Assembly: GCF_000014005.1 (NCBI RefSeq)
Contig: NC_008009.1
Location: 3,410,001 to 3,474,000, forward strand
Length of the DNA: 64,000 bases
Direction of reading: 5' to 3'
Source: Candidatus Koribacter versatilis Ellin345
GTDB lineage: Bacteria > Acidobacteriota > Terriglobia > Terriglobales > Acidobacteriaceae
The position numbers and the translations under genes are program-made. Below, one piece after another: positions 17,501 to 25,426 of this stretch. Under the pieces are notes generated by a model. It had not been told where the DNA came from, searched no databases, and worked only from the letters and a program-made list of their open reading frames with translations. Each line of letters opens with the position of its first letter. Position 1 is the stretch's first letter.

Positions 17501-18328
17501 TTACCCAATGTCTCCCGGCGCATGCCTCCGCAAATCCGTCGTCCCGAAGGTGCTGAAATCCGTCGAATCCAGTTCCAGGAATTCCTGCACGATCTCCACC
17601 TTCGACTGCTCCATCTCTTTCGGTGTGCCGTAAAAAACCACGGCGCCTTCGTAGAGAAAGATCAGCTTGTCTGCCAGCTTCTTCGCCAGCGACATATCGT
17701 GCGTCACCACTACGCTGGTCAGCTTCAACTGATACTTGAGCTTTTGGATCAAATCGCCGAGCAGATGGGCCATCATCGGGTCCACCATCGTCGTCGGCTC
17801 ATCGTAGAGAATGCATTCCGGCTCAGCCGAAAGCGCGCGCGCGATCGCCACCGACCGCCGCATGCCCGTCGACAGCTCAGCCGGCAGCAGGTCGCGCATG
17901 TGTCCCACGCCGACCATCTCCAGCAGGCCATCCACGATCTGGAAGATCTGCGCCTCTTCCAGTCCGCCGCGCTCGCGCAATGGAAACGCCACGTTCTCGC
18001 CGACAGTGAGCGAATCAAACAGCGCGCCGCTCTGGAAGACCATCGTCACTTTCTTCCGGATGCGCTCCATATCCTTCTCGCCATAATCGGTAATGTCCTC
18101 GTAGGCGACGTGAATGCGCCCGGAATCCGGCTTGAGGAAGCCCATGATGTTGTGCAGCGACACCGATTTGCCCACGCCTGAGCGCCCGAGAATGCACATC
18201 GTCTCCCCGGACTTCACGCTCCAGCTCACGTCGCGCAGCACGTGCTTCGTGCCGAACGATTTGCTGACGTTCTCGAATTGCAAATATGGCTTGTCGCGGT
18301 CCGGGCCGTTGGTTGGCGATGTGCTCAT
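17501..18328 (-). CDS. MlaF-like ABC transporter ATPase without adjacent permease
   Basis: The 275-residue ATPase has Walker A GRSGVGKS near residue 49, a Q-loop in VTMVFQSGALFDSLTV and Walker B ILYDEP with the catalytic Glu present. The signature is altered to LSTGMRRSVAIAR and the D-loop region reads TTMVDP instead of the usual TAGLDP. The closest type is MlaF/Ttg2A of phospholipid-transport systems. No permease lies next to it; the only one in the window is MlaE at 20952, which already has its own ATPase. It overlaps mobA by 4 bp (ATGA) and is its downstream operon partner. Confidence 0.9.
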   Translation of the reverse strand: MSTSPTNGPDRDKPYLQFENVSKSFGTKHVLRDVSWSVKSGETMCILGRSGVGKSVSLHNIMGFLKPDSGRIHVAYEDITDYGEKDMERIRKKVTMVFQSGALFDSLTVGENVAFPLRERGGLEEAQIFQIVDGLLEMVGVGHMRDLLPAELSTGMRRSVAIARALSAEPECILYDEPTTMVDPMMAHLLGDLIQKLKYQLKLTSVVVTHDMSLAKKLADKLIFLYEGAVVFYGTPKEMEQSKVEIVQEFLELDSTDFSTFGTTDLRRHAPGDIG

Positions 18329-18924
18329 GCCTCTCCTGCCTGCGTAAACTCTTCTGGCGTGTTCAGGTTCTTAAACAGTTTCGCCGGATCGAATCCAGCC
18401 TCGCGGATCTCATTCTCTTCCACGTACTCCACGCGTACCAGTCCAAGCGTCTCCGTGACCCTGTACTTCCCTCGTTTCAACTGCTGCTCCGCCACTGCGC
18501 GAAATGGCCGCCGATACACCGCGCACGTTCCCTGGATCCCACCATCGGCATCGGGAACCGTGGCCAATGCATCCGGTTTTGCCTGGGCGCGTGTAACAAG
18601 ATAGCGCAGGAATTCCGCGCTGACCATCGGCATGTCCACCGAAAGAAACACGTTCAGTTCGCTATCGCTCGCGCCCAGGGCGGCGTGGATCCCTCCCAGC
18701 GGCCCGCATTGCTGGAACTCGTCCTCAACCACCTCAGCGCCGAAGTCCGAGTAGCGTTCGCGCGCGCCAATCACTTTCACGCTCTCGTTAACTCCGCGGC
18801 CAATCTCAATCGACTGCTCCAGCAGGGTCTTCCCGCCCAGCCGCAGGAGCGCCTTATCGCGGCCCATCCGCGTGCTGCGCCCGCCGGCAAGAATGAATAC
18901 GGTCACTCCATTCACGCCAGTCAT
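18325..18924 (-). CDS. mobA: MobA-like molybdenum cofactor guanylyltransferase
   Basis: The nucleotidyltransferase fold is shown by VFILAGGRSTRMGRDKALL at the start, CGPLGGIHAAL near residue 75 and FLSVDMPMVS near 100. MobA attaches GMP to molybdopterin in the cytoplasm. The start is uncertain: 18924 places the family start ~7 residues before the glycine-rich loop, while longer readings begin at 18942 or 18996. None has a clear ribosome site. It precedes and overlaps the orphan Mla-type ATPase gene, an unexpected operon partner. Confidence 0.85.
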   Translation of the reverse strand: MTGVNGVTVFILAGGRSTRMGRDKALLRLGGKTLLEQSIEIGRGVNESVKVIGARERYSDFGAEVVEDEFQQCGPLGGIHAALGASDSELNVFLSVDMPMVSAEFLRYLVTRAQAKPDALATVPDADGGIQGTCAVYRRPFRAVAEQQLKRGKYRVTETLGLVRVEYVEENEIREAGFDPAKLFKNLNTPEEFTQAGEA

Positions 18925-19004
18925 GATACGCGAAACCGTCATGAAATCAGTGCTGCTCGTGGTATGCTCCACGCCAGCGGACCTCCGCGCGATCATCCTC
19001 GACC

Positions 19005-20078
19005 ATGCGGCTCAGCAAACGCCTCGGCACACCCGTCTTACTGCTCGTCGCCATCATCACCGCCAGTGTTGTTGGCTACCGCTTGCTTGGCGGTCCCGAC
19101 GTCCACATTCTCGACGCCATCTACATGGCCATCATCACTCTCGCCGGAGTCGGCTACGGCGAGATCATTGACACTACCCATAATCCGGCGCTGCGGATCT
19201 TTAATATCGGCGTCATCATGGTCGGCGTCACCTTCACCGTCTATGTCTTCTCAGCGGTCACTGCCTTCCTCGTCGAAGGCCAACTCACCGATCTCTTCAG
19301 GAAACGCAAAATGCAGAAGCGGCTCAGCGAACTCAAGAACCATTACATCGTCTGCGGCCTTGGTGACACCGGACGCTACGTTGTCGGCGAACTTCAAAAG
19401 ACCGGCACGCCCTTCGTCGTCATTGATCAAAACGAAGAGCACATCAAGAATTTCATCGAGAAGGGCGGCGACGCCTACCACGACATGCTCTACGTGACCG
19501 GCGACGCCACCGATGAATTGCTCCTCGACCAGGCACGCCTCGATGTCGCGAAGGGTCTCATTGCCGCCGTGGCCGCCGACAAAGACAATCTCGTCATCAC
19601 CGTGCTCGCGCGCCAGAAAAGCCAGAAAGTCCGCATCGTCGCCCGCTGGACCGACCAGCGCTACTCCGACCGTCTCCTGAAGTCCGGCGCCAACGCCACC
19701 GTTTCACCGAACGCCATCGGCGGCATGCGCATGGCCAGCGAAGTGCTTCGCCCGCACGTTGTCGGCTTCCTCGACATGATGCTGCGCGAACAATCGAAAA
19801 CTCTGCGCATCGAAGAGGTCGTCATCAAGGGCCACTCGCCCTGGGCGGGCAAGTCGCTCGAGTCGCTGCAACTCAAGGCGCTCTACAACCTTCTGCCGCT
19901 CGCCATCCGCTCTCACGGCGATGGCAAGACTCCAAATTTTTGGGTAAATCCGCCGGACAACGTCCTGCTGGCAAGTGATTCTGTCGTCATCGTCATGGGC
20001 GACGTAAACGACATTCGCCGGGCACGCACAGATTCGCAGGAAGACCTCGAACCCGCCGCCGCTCCGGCGACCGTTTAG
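19005..20078 (+). CDS. Two-TM potassium channel with TrkA-N/TrkA-C regulator domains
   Basis: The 357-residue protein has two hydrophobic segments (~8-27 and ~65-90) around a pore loop with filter ITLAGVGYGE. This is a K+-channel filter with AGVGYG in place of TVGYG. A Rossmann-type RCK domain follows (HYIVCGLGDTGRYVVGEL near 110, VIDQNEEHI) and then a TrkA-C domain near 270-340. RCK channels open on ligand binding, such as Ca2+ or nucleotides. It is divergent from mobA with 80 bp between starts. The last residues are Pro/Ala-rich. Confidence 0.92.
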   Translation: MRLSKRLGTPVLLLVAIITASVVGYRLLGGPDVHILDAIYMAIITLAGVGYGEIIDTTHNPALRIFNIGVIMVGVTFTVYVFSAVTAFLVEGQLTDLFRKRKMQKRLSELKNHYIVCGLGDTGRYVVGELQKTGTPFVVIDQNEEHIKNFIEKGGDAYHDMLYVTGDATDELLLDQARLDVAKGLIAAVAADKDNLVITVLARQKSQKVRIVARWTDQRYSDRLLKSGANATVSPNAIGGMRMASEVLRPHVVGFLDMMLREQSKTLRIEEVVIKGHSPWAGKSLESLQLKALYNLLPLAIRSHGDGKTPNFWVNPPDNVLLASDSVVIVMGDVNDIRRARTDSQEDLEPAAAPATV

Positions 20079-20118
20079 CTTTCGAACCAGGCCAGCGCTC
20101 TTCGCATCAGCCGCACTA

Positions 20119-20256
20119 GTTCGTATTTGATAGCTGCTTTGTATCAGCAGCGCTTTCCGTATCAGCCGCGCTGGTTCGTATTTGATAGCTGCTTTGTATC
20201 AGCAGCGCTTTCCGTATCAGCAGCGCCGGTTCGTATTGATAGCTGCTTTGTATCAG
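20119..20256. repeat. 55-bp tandem repeat, about 2.5 copies
   Basis: Units start at 20119, 20174 and 20229 with exact 55-bp period (GTTCGTATTTGATAGC, then TGCTTTGTATCAGCAGCGC, then TTTCCGTATCAGC). The third copy runs straight into the TTTGTATCAGGGC start of the hairpin element, so the unit appears to derive from the element's 5' end. Confidence 0.9.
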
Positions 20257-20312
20257 GGCAGCGCTTCAGCGCTGCCGAAAAGCACTCCATCCGACCGGGC
20301 TTTAGCCCCTGC
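20251..20312 (+). repeat. Dispersed two-hairpin element, copy 3
   Basis: Hairpin 1 is at 20257-20276 (GGCAGCGC, TTCA loop, GCGCTGCC). Hairpin 2 is at 20297-20308 (GGGC, TTTA loop, GCCC), followed by CTGCCG. It lies between the convergent K+ channel gene and the gene at 20318. Confidence 0.88.
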
Positions 20313-20317
20313 CGAAC

Positions 20318-20716
20318 CTAATTCGCTTTTGCGCGATCCAACTGCTGCGGCCCCGGGATGCCGCACTTAATCTCCATCCCGACAATCCGTCCTGCCACGT
20401 CGAGGTCCAGCGCACCCAACGCTTTCATCACCGAATCGCCGCTCTGTCCCGGCACCGCGACAAAAATTCGTTCGTTGACCATGCCCACCGTCTGATCGCG
20501 GTGAATGAACGACAGCGCTTGCTCATTGCGGCACGGCTTCGGCAACGTGAATGTCACATCCGCGAGCTCGCCGGTCTCGGTCAATGAGACTGCAACTTCC
20601 AGTGGCACCCGCTGTTTCACTTCATCCGCCTCCAACTCCCAATGCGGGTTGAAGAAGACGTAATAGAGATACCCGGTTTCCGGATCGTATTCAGTTCGTT
20701 CGATGCGTAAAGACAT
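20318..20716 (-). CDS. Hypothetical protein (132 aa)
   Basis: No signal peptide or membrane segment is present. The N-terminal part (SLRIERTEYDPETGYLYYVFFN) vaguely resembles DUF2283-like small beta proteins, and the rest (VSLTETGELADVTFTLP, GDSVMKALGALDLDVAGRIVGMEIKCG) also mentions design features of that group. The similarity is weak. The start at 20716 is used rather than 20725; neither has a strong ribosome site. No functional partner is evident. Confidence 0.55.
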   Translation of the reverse strand: MSLRIERTEYDPETGYLYYVFFNPHWELEADEVKQRVPLEVAVSLTETGELADVTFTLPKPCRNEQALSFIHRDQTVGMVNERIFVAVPGQSGDSVMKALGALDLDVAGRIVGMEIKCGIPGPQQLDRAKAN

Positions 20717-20773
20717 GGGCCTCAACCTAGGCGGGTATTGTAATCGCTCCCGTCAACCAACGCACATTACGCC

Positions 20774-20820
20774 GTGGGTGCCCCGTCCTTATCCGCACAA
20801 CGGATAGGGACGGGGATTTT
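20774..20820 (+). terminator. Long GC-rich hairpin followed by a short T-run (GGGTGCCCC family)
   Basis: CCCCGTCCTTATCCG (20781-20795) pairs with CGGATAGGGACGGGG (20801-20815) with one G-T pair, and ATTTT follows. It shares the leading GGGTGCCCC with the hairpin after rplS. No plus-strand gene ends nearby, so it is more likely a dispersed repeat that may insulate mlaE than a dedicated terminator. Confidence 0.6.
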
Positions 20821-20951
20821 CACGCACCGCAGCGCTTCAGGCCAAAAGAGGCGAGGCTTCTCAGCACGACGCGCCAGCTTCGCCCCGCCTCACACTGACC
20901 AGTTCCGCGTTTCCCCACCCTCTGCTATAGTGGCTTGCACAAAACCAGCGC

Positions 20952-21728
20952 ATGGAACTGATCTCTCCAACTGATATCGCTAAAGAGAAAATCCTGGCTG
21001 TTCAGGAGTACGCTCAGTTGGCGGGCCGTTCGCTCACCAACCTGTTCTCCCAGCCGCGCTATCTTTCAGACACATTGCAGCAGGCCGACCTCATCGGCGT
21101 TGGCTCGCTCCCGATCGTCATCCTCGCCGGCTTTTTCACCGGCGCCGCGCTCGCGCTGAACACCTCCGCGACGCTCCAGAAATTCGGCTCTATCACCCTG
21201 ACCGGCCAACTTGTCTCTTATTCCATGGTCCGCGAACTCGGCCCCGTGCTCACCGGCCTGATGGTCGCTGGACGCAACTCCAGCGGCATGGCCAGCGAAC
21301 TCGGTTCCATGAAGGTCACCGAGCAGATCGACGCCATGCGCGCCCTCGGTACCGATCCCTCGAAAAAGCTTGTGACGCCGCGGGTCATCTCCACCGTCGT
21401 CATGCTCTTCTTCCTGAGCATCATCTCTGACTTGTTGGGAATGGCTGGCGGTTTCATCATTTCCTGGACGCTTCTTGGCCTCGACGCCAACCAGTACTGG
21501 ACTACCGCCTACCAGGCGCTCGTCTTTCAGGATGTCTTGATGGGACTCGTCAAGCCCGTCGTCTTCGGCTTCTTCATCGCCAGTGTCGGCTGCTATTACG
21601 GCATGAATGCGACCGGCGGTACGCAAGGTGTCGGCCGCGCGACCACGCAGGCCGTGGTCACGGCGTCCGTGCTCATCATCGCCTCCGATTTATTCATCAC
21701 CCGTTTCCTCATGGTCGCGCTCGGATAA
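20952..21728 (+). CDS. mlaE: MlaE-type phospholipid ABC permease
   Basis: The 258-residue permease has five to six membrane segments and the MlaE signature ELGPVLTGLMVAGRNSSGMASELGSMKVTEQIDAMRALGTDP near residues 95-140. MlaE permeases, with an MlaF ATPase and an MCE protein (MlaD), move phospholipids between inner and outer membrane. The ATPase gene starts 4 bp after its stop; no MCE protein gene is in the window. No clear ribosome site precedes the ATG. Confidence 0.92.
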   Translation: MELISPTDIAKEKILAVQEYAQLAGRSLTNLFSQPRYLSDTLQQADLIGVGSLPIVILAGFFTGAALALNTSATLQKFGSITLTGQLVSYSMVRELGPVLTGLMVAGRNSSGMASELGSMKVTEQIDAMRALGTDPSKKLVTPRVISTVVMLFFLSIISDLLGMAGGFIISWTLLGLDANQYWTTAYQALVFQDVLMGLVKPVVFGFFIASVGCYYGMNATGGTQGVGRATTQAVVTASVLIIASDLFITRFLMVALG

Positions 21729-21732
21729 GCGC

Positions 21733-22581
21733 ATGAGCAACTCCATCAGCATCAATCCAGACGTCGCCGCCAATTCCCCCGACCCCAAGCAGGTCGCCAT
21801 AGCCTTCGAGCACGTCAGCATTGCCTTCGAAGAAAACGAAGTCCTCAACGACATCACCTTCGACGTCAAGAACGGCGAGACCAAGGTCCTCCTCGGCGTC
21901 GCCGGCACCGGCAAAACCCTTCTTCTGAAACTCGCCCTCGGCCTCCTGCGCCCTGACTCCGGGCGCATCTTCACGCTCGGCGAAGAAGTCACCAGCATGA
22001 AGGAGCAAGACCTGTTCGCGCTGCGCCGCCGCGTCGGCATGGTCTTCCAGGAAAGCGCGCTCTTCGACTCGCTCACCGTCCGCGAAAATGTCGCTTACCC
22101 GCTACGCGAACAAGGCGGCATCCCCGACGACGAAATTGAGAAACGCGTCCGCGAGGCCCTGCGCTTCGTCGAACTCGAACACACGGTCGACCTCTTCCCC
22201 TCGGAACTCTCCGGAGGCATGCGTCGCCGCGTCGCCATCGCCCGGGGCATGATCACGCACCCCGATGTGGTCCTCTACGATTCGCCCACCGGCGGTCTCG
22301 ACCCGGTCACCTCCACCACCATCGTCGAGTTGATCGTCAAAGGTCGCGACGTGTACAAGAACACTTCGATCGTAGTAACCCATCGCTTGCAAGACGCCTT
22401 CGTCATGGCCACCAATTATTTCGATCAGGAAGCCAACATGATGAAGCCGATCAAAGCGGGTTCCAATCGCAACGTTCACACCAATTTCGTAATCCTCCGC
22501 GACACCCACGTAATCTTCCAGGGCACCGCCTCCGATTTGGTAGCCTCCAAAGACGACTACATCAGGGAATACCTCTCCTAA
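21733..22581 (+). CDS. mlaF: MlaF-like ABC ATPase with substituted catalytic glutamate
   Basis: The ATG at 21733, four bases after the mlaE stop, gives 282 residues. Walker A is GVAGTGKT, the signature is canonical (LSGGMRRRVAIARGM), but Walker B reads VVLYDSPTGGLDP. The glutamate that normally activates water is Ser, as the codon TCG at the DSP position shows. On family knowledge such a site hydrolyses ATP poorly or not at all. The C-terminal ~40 residues are longer than usual. See the finding on pairing with the orphan ATPase at 17501. Confidence 0.92.
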   Translation: MSNSISINPDVAANSPDPKQVAIAFEHVSIAFEENEVLNDITFDVKNGETKVLLGVAGTGKTLLLKLALGLLRPDSGRIFTLGEEVTSMKEQDLFALRRRVGMVFQESALFDSLTVRENVAYPLREQGGIPDDEIEKRVREALRFVELEHTVDLFPSELSGGMRRRVAIARGMITHPDVVLYDSPTGGLDPVTSTTIVELIVKGRDVYKNTSIVVTHRLQDAFVMATNYFDQEANMMKPIKAGSNRNVHTNFVILRDTHVIFQGTASDLVASKDDYIREYLS

Positions 22582-22616
22582 TTCGTTGTGAGGTTTTCGC
22601 GTAGTCGTGAGTTTTT

Positions 22617-22788
22617 CCCTTCGCGGCCCGCCCGCACCACCGCTCGCACCCCCACTACACTCTCCTGTCATCCTGAGCGCAGCGAAGGATCTGCTGTTCC
22701 CTTCGCGGCCAGCCCGCACCACCGCTCGCACCCCACTACACTCTCTTGTCATCCAGAGCGCAGCGAAGGATCTGCTGTTCCCTTCGCG
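22617..22788. repeat. Tandem ~82-bp repeat of the TGTCATCC...GCGAAGGATCT family
   Basis: Two nearly identical units each run TTCGCGGCC, GCCCGCACCACCGCTCGCAC, CTACACTCTC, TGTCATCC, GAGCGCAGCGAAGGATC, TGCTGTTCC. In one frame they read HPERSEGSAVPFA, a familiar source of spurious ORFs. Related copies lie at 48411-48660 and, shorter, at 33060-33090. Confidence 0.85.
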
Positions 22789-22846
22789 CTACCGAATATT
22801 TTCCTGCTAACTCCCCCGCCCCCACGGTGTCCATTACATAGATAGA

Positions 22847-24535
22847 ATGTCTGCAGGCATCATGAAGTTCTTCCTCTCCGTCGCGCTCTGTTTGTTCTCG
22901 GTGTGCTCGTTTGCGCAGAACGCCGCCGTCCAGCAAGCTGCGAAGGCCGCCTCTCTTTCCGGCACGCTGACCAAGTACGGCAGCGGCGAGCCCCTTCGCA
23001 ACGCCGAAATCTCCGTCAACCGCGTCTCCGACACCTCGCCCGCCTCCGACGAAAGCACCTCCAACCAGGTCAGCGTCGTTACCGACGCCGCCGGTCGCTT
23101 CCGCTTCCCCAGCCTCGTCCCGGGTGACTACACCATCGTGGTCCGCAAGAACGGCTTCCACGGCTTCCGCGGACCGAACAGCCACACCTGGCAGGAATTT
23201 CTCAACATCACGCTCTCGCCCGGACAAGCGGTCAACGACCTCGCCCTCGCGATGCAGCCCGGCTCCGTCATCAGCGGCCGCGTCCTCGACGAAGACGGCG
23301 AGCCCATCGCCTACGTGCAGGTCAGCGCACTGAAGTGGGTCTACGCCAATCATCGCCGCCAGTTGCGTCCCGTCGGCGTCGGCAACACCGACGACCAGGG
23401 CTCCTACCGCATCTTCTCGCTCGAACCCGGCCGTTACATCGTGCGCGCCAACGTAATTCAGGACGGCGGCAATTCCAAGCTGCACTACGCGCCTTCATAC
23501 TTTCCGGAATCGTCATCGCCCACCGAAGCCAGTCCCATCGCGCTCCGCCCCGGCGATCAGGCGCAAGCCGACTTCCGCATGAGCCGCGTGCCCTCCGTCA
23601 AAGTCACCGGCCACATCAACGGCACCACCTCGGGGGCGCAGACGCAGGTCTATCTCCGCAACGCACACGATGAAGGCGCGTCCATCCAGCGCTCCGCCGG
23701 CGCCACCATGGATCACAACGGCAACTTCACGCTCGAAGGCGTACTCCCCGGCGACTACACCATCTCCGCCCTCGAGTTCCGCGGCGATAACAACGACAAC
23801 CCTCTGCACGCCGAGGCCCCCATCCACGTCGACGGCACCGACCTTCCCAACATCTCGCTCACCCTCGACGAAGGCGGCCGCTCCGCGCTCCAGGGCACCC
23901 TCACCGTCGACACTCCGAACGTCCAGCACCCGCGCCTCGATACCCTGCGCATCGGCCTGCTTCCCGTCGACGACACCAACAACGAGTTCGCCGGAAACGG
24001 CGGTTACTCCGCCATCGGCCCCAACGGCGCCATCCGCCTCGATCGCATCGTTCCCGGCAAATACGTCGTCTCTCTCACCGCCGAAGGCTCAGGCTGGGAA
24101 GACTTCTACACCAAGTCCGTCACCATCGCCGGTCGCGACGTCACCGACGCCGTCGTCAATATCAGTTCCAGCCGCGGCGTCGTCCCCATCACCGTCACCG
24201 CCGGCACTGACGGCGCCTTCGTCGAGGGCTCCGTCACCGACGACGAAGGTAAGCCCGTCGCCAACGCTATCGTCATCGGCGTCCCCGACCCCGCTCTCCG
24301 CGCCCAGTTCGACCTCTACCAGCGTGGCGAAACCGACCAGAACGGCCACTTCCGCCTCCGCGGCATCAAGCCCGGCGCCTACTCCTTCTTCGCCTGGAGC
24401 TCCATGGACGACGAGTCCTACATGGATCCCGACTTCCTCCGCGCCTTCGAAAACTCCCGGGTCGACCAGAGTCTCGCCCCCAACTCCCACCAAAAGGTCG
24501 AATTAAAGCTCCTCTCCCCCGACGACGCCCAATAA
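22847..24535 (+). CDS. Exported protein with carboxypeptidase-regulatory-like repeats
   Basis: The 562 residues start with a signal peptide (MKFFLSVALCLFSVCSFAQ from the second Met at 22862). Repeated transthyretin-like beta sandwiches follow, each with a G-x-V/L-...-G-x-P/A-x-x-x-A-x-V pattern (SGTLTKYGSGEPLRNAEISV, SGRVLDEDGEPIAYVQVSA, EGSVTDDEGKPVANAIVIG), paired with G.F.l.gl.PG.Y segments (FRFPSLVPGDYTI, FTLEGVLPGDYTI, FRLRGIKPGAYSF). Such repeats are structural or carbohydrate-binding add-ons in envelope proteins. No enzymatic domain is seen. The start could be 22847 or 22862. It stands alone between repeat clusters. Confidence 0.82.
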   Translation: MSAGIMKFFLSVALCLFSVCSFAQNAAVQQAAKAASLSGTLTKYGSGEPLRNAEISVNRVSDTSPASDESTSNQVSVVTDAAGRFRFPSLVPGDYTIVVRKNGFHGFRGPNSHTWQEFLNITLSPGQAVNDLALAMQPGSVISGRVLDEDGEPIAYVQVSALKWVYANHRRQLRPVGVGNTDDQGSYRIFSLEPGRYIVRANVIQDGGNSKLHYAPSYFPESSSPTEASPIALRPGDQAQADFRMSRVPSVKVTGHINGTTSGAQTQVYLRNAHDEGASIQRSAGATMDHNGNFTLEGVLPGDYTISALEFRGDNNDNPLHAEAPIHVDGTDLPNISLTLDEGGRSALQGTLTVDTPNVQHPRLDTLRIGLLPVDDTNNEFAGNGGYSAIGPNGAIRLDRIVPGKYVVSLTAEGSGWEDFYTKSVTIAGRDVTDAVVNISSSRGVVPITVTAGTDGAFVEGSVTDDEGKPVANAIVIGVPDPALRAQFDLYQRGETDQNGHFRLRGIKPGAYSFFAWSSMDDESYMDPDFLRAFENSRVDQSLAPNSHQKVELKLLSPDDAQ

Positions 24536-24540
24536 TCAGG

Positions 24541-24735
24541 TTTGCACCAGCCCCTGCCTCAGCCCCCGGCCGTGTATAAGCCCTCGGCCCTTCTATCAGC
24601 CCCCCGCCTTCTCTCACCCCCGGCCTTGTAATCAGCCCCCGCCTTGTGTCAGCCCTCGGCCTTGTAATCAGCCCCTGCCTTGTGTCAGCCCCCGCCTTGT
24701 AATCAGCCCCTGCCTTCTCTCAGCCCCCGCCTTGT
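24541..24735. repeat. Short tandem repeat, ~18-bp unit
   Basis: About ten imperfect units of roughly CAGCCCCCGCCTTGTAAT follow each other and end in CTTGTATCAGGGC, the start of hairpin-element copy 4. It is strongly strand-asymmetric (C-rich on the plus strand). Confidence 0.88.
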
Positions 24736-24797
24736 ATCAGGGCTTGGCTTCAGCCAAGCCGAAAAAGCCATCCCACGAACAGGGCTTTAGCCCCTGC
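24731..24797 (+). repeat. Dispersed two-hairpin element, copy 4
   Basis: Hairpin 1 is at 24741-24760 (GGCTTGGC, TTCA loop, GCCAAGCC) and hairpin 2 at 24782-24793 (GGGC, TTTA loop, GCCC), followed by CTGCAC. The orientation is the same as in the other copies. Confidence 0.88.
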
Positions 24798-25082
24798 ACA
24801 CCCCTCCCCGTAACCCCTTTGGTTCCAACCCCATACCGATTCCATATCCTGAATCCAGTGACCCCGTGTTAACATCTAAGTATTGTCTCGCCGAACTAGA
24901 CGCGACTTTGAGCTAAGCCCCGAACTGACACTCGGCAGTTTCTCTCTCAGACCCGCTGAAATCCTAGCTACTCGAGATCGTCCGTAGCGGCGCACGCTAC
25001 CACTCTGTGAACACCCCTTCCGGCGCCAAACAGCGCTTAACGGGGTCCCGGGCAAAACATCCCGGAGACTTAAGGAGACTTG
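24798..25082 (+). other. Long non-coding leader before the DEAD-box operon
   Basis: About 285 bp separate the repeat from the next start and hold no credible gene. Some GC-rich inverted words occur near the 3' end (GGGTCCCGGG, CCCGGAGAC). A long structured 5' leader is common ahead of cold-induced RNA helicase genes; no promoter can be assigned with confidence. Confidence 0.4.
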
Positions 25083-25280
25083 ATGGCCAATGCACGCCCA
25101 TCTTTCACCAAGCGTTTGAAAGAACGCGCCCGCCAGGAGAAACAGGCGGAAAAAGCACAGAAGAAATTGCAGCGTAAAGCTGAAAAGGAAGAGAACCCCA
25201 ACGCCGAGAAACTCGGGCAGCCCGTCATTGAATATGACGAAGAAGGTCAGCCCAAAGCATTGGACTTCCACGATTTCTAG
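25083..25280 (+). CDS. Small highly charged coiled-coil-like protein (65 aa)
   Basis: The ATG at 25083 has an excellent AAGGAG site five bases upstream. The product is Lys/Glu/Arg-rich (TKRLKERARQEKQAEKAQKK, then KAEKEENPNAEKLGQPVIEYD) and would form one long helix with an acidic-aromatic tail (ALDFHDF). It is not recognised as a named family. Its position 147 bp before an RNA helicase gene in the same direction suggests a role with RNA or ribosomes, which is inference only. Confidence 0.7.
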   Translation: MANARPSFTKRLKERARQEKQAEKAQKKLQRKAEKEENPNAEKLGQPVIEYDEEGQPKALDFHDF

Positions 25281-25426
25281 AACGGTCCCGGCCCGCAGCC
25301 GGAGGCGAACGCGAGTTCGCTACCAACAAGTAACTCCCAGTCGCGAATCGCATGTCTCCATTGCGCGTCGCGAGACGGCAATACGTGAGGTCCTCACATA
25401 AACGGGACCCCGAAAGAAGACAACGA

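Noticed and set aside
22588-22845. 85-codon frame with HPERSEGSAVPFA repeats
   Set aside because: It arises from the tandem 82-bp intergenic repeat and has no independent coding evidence.
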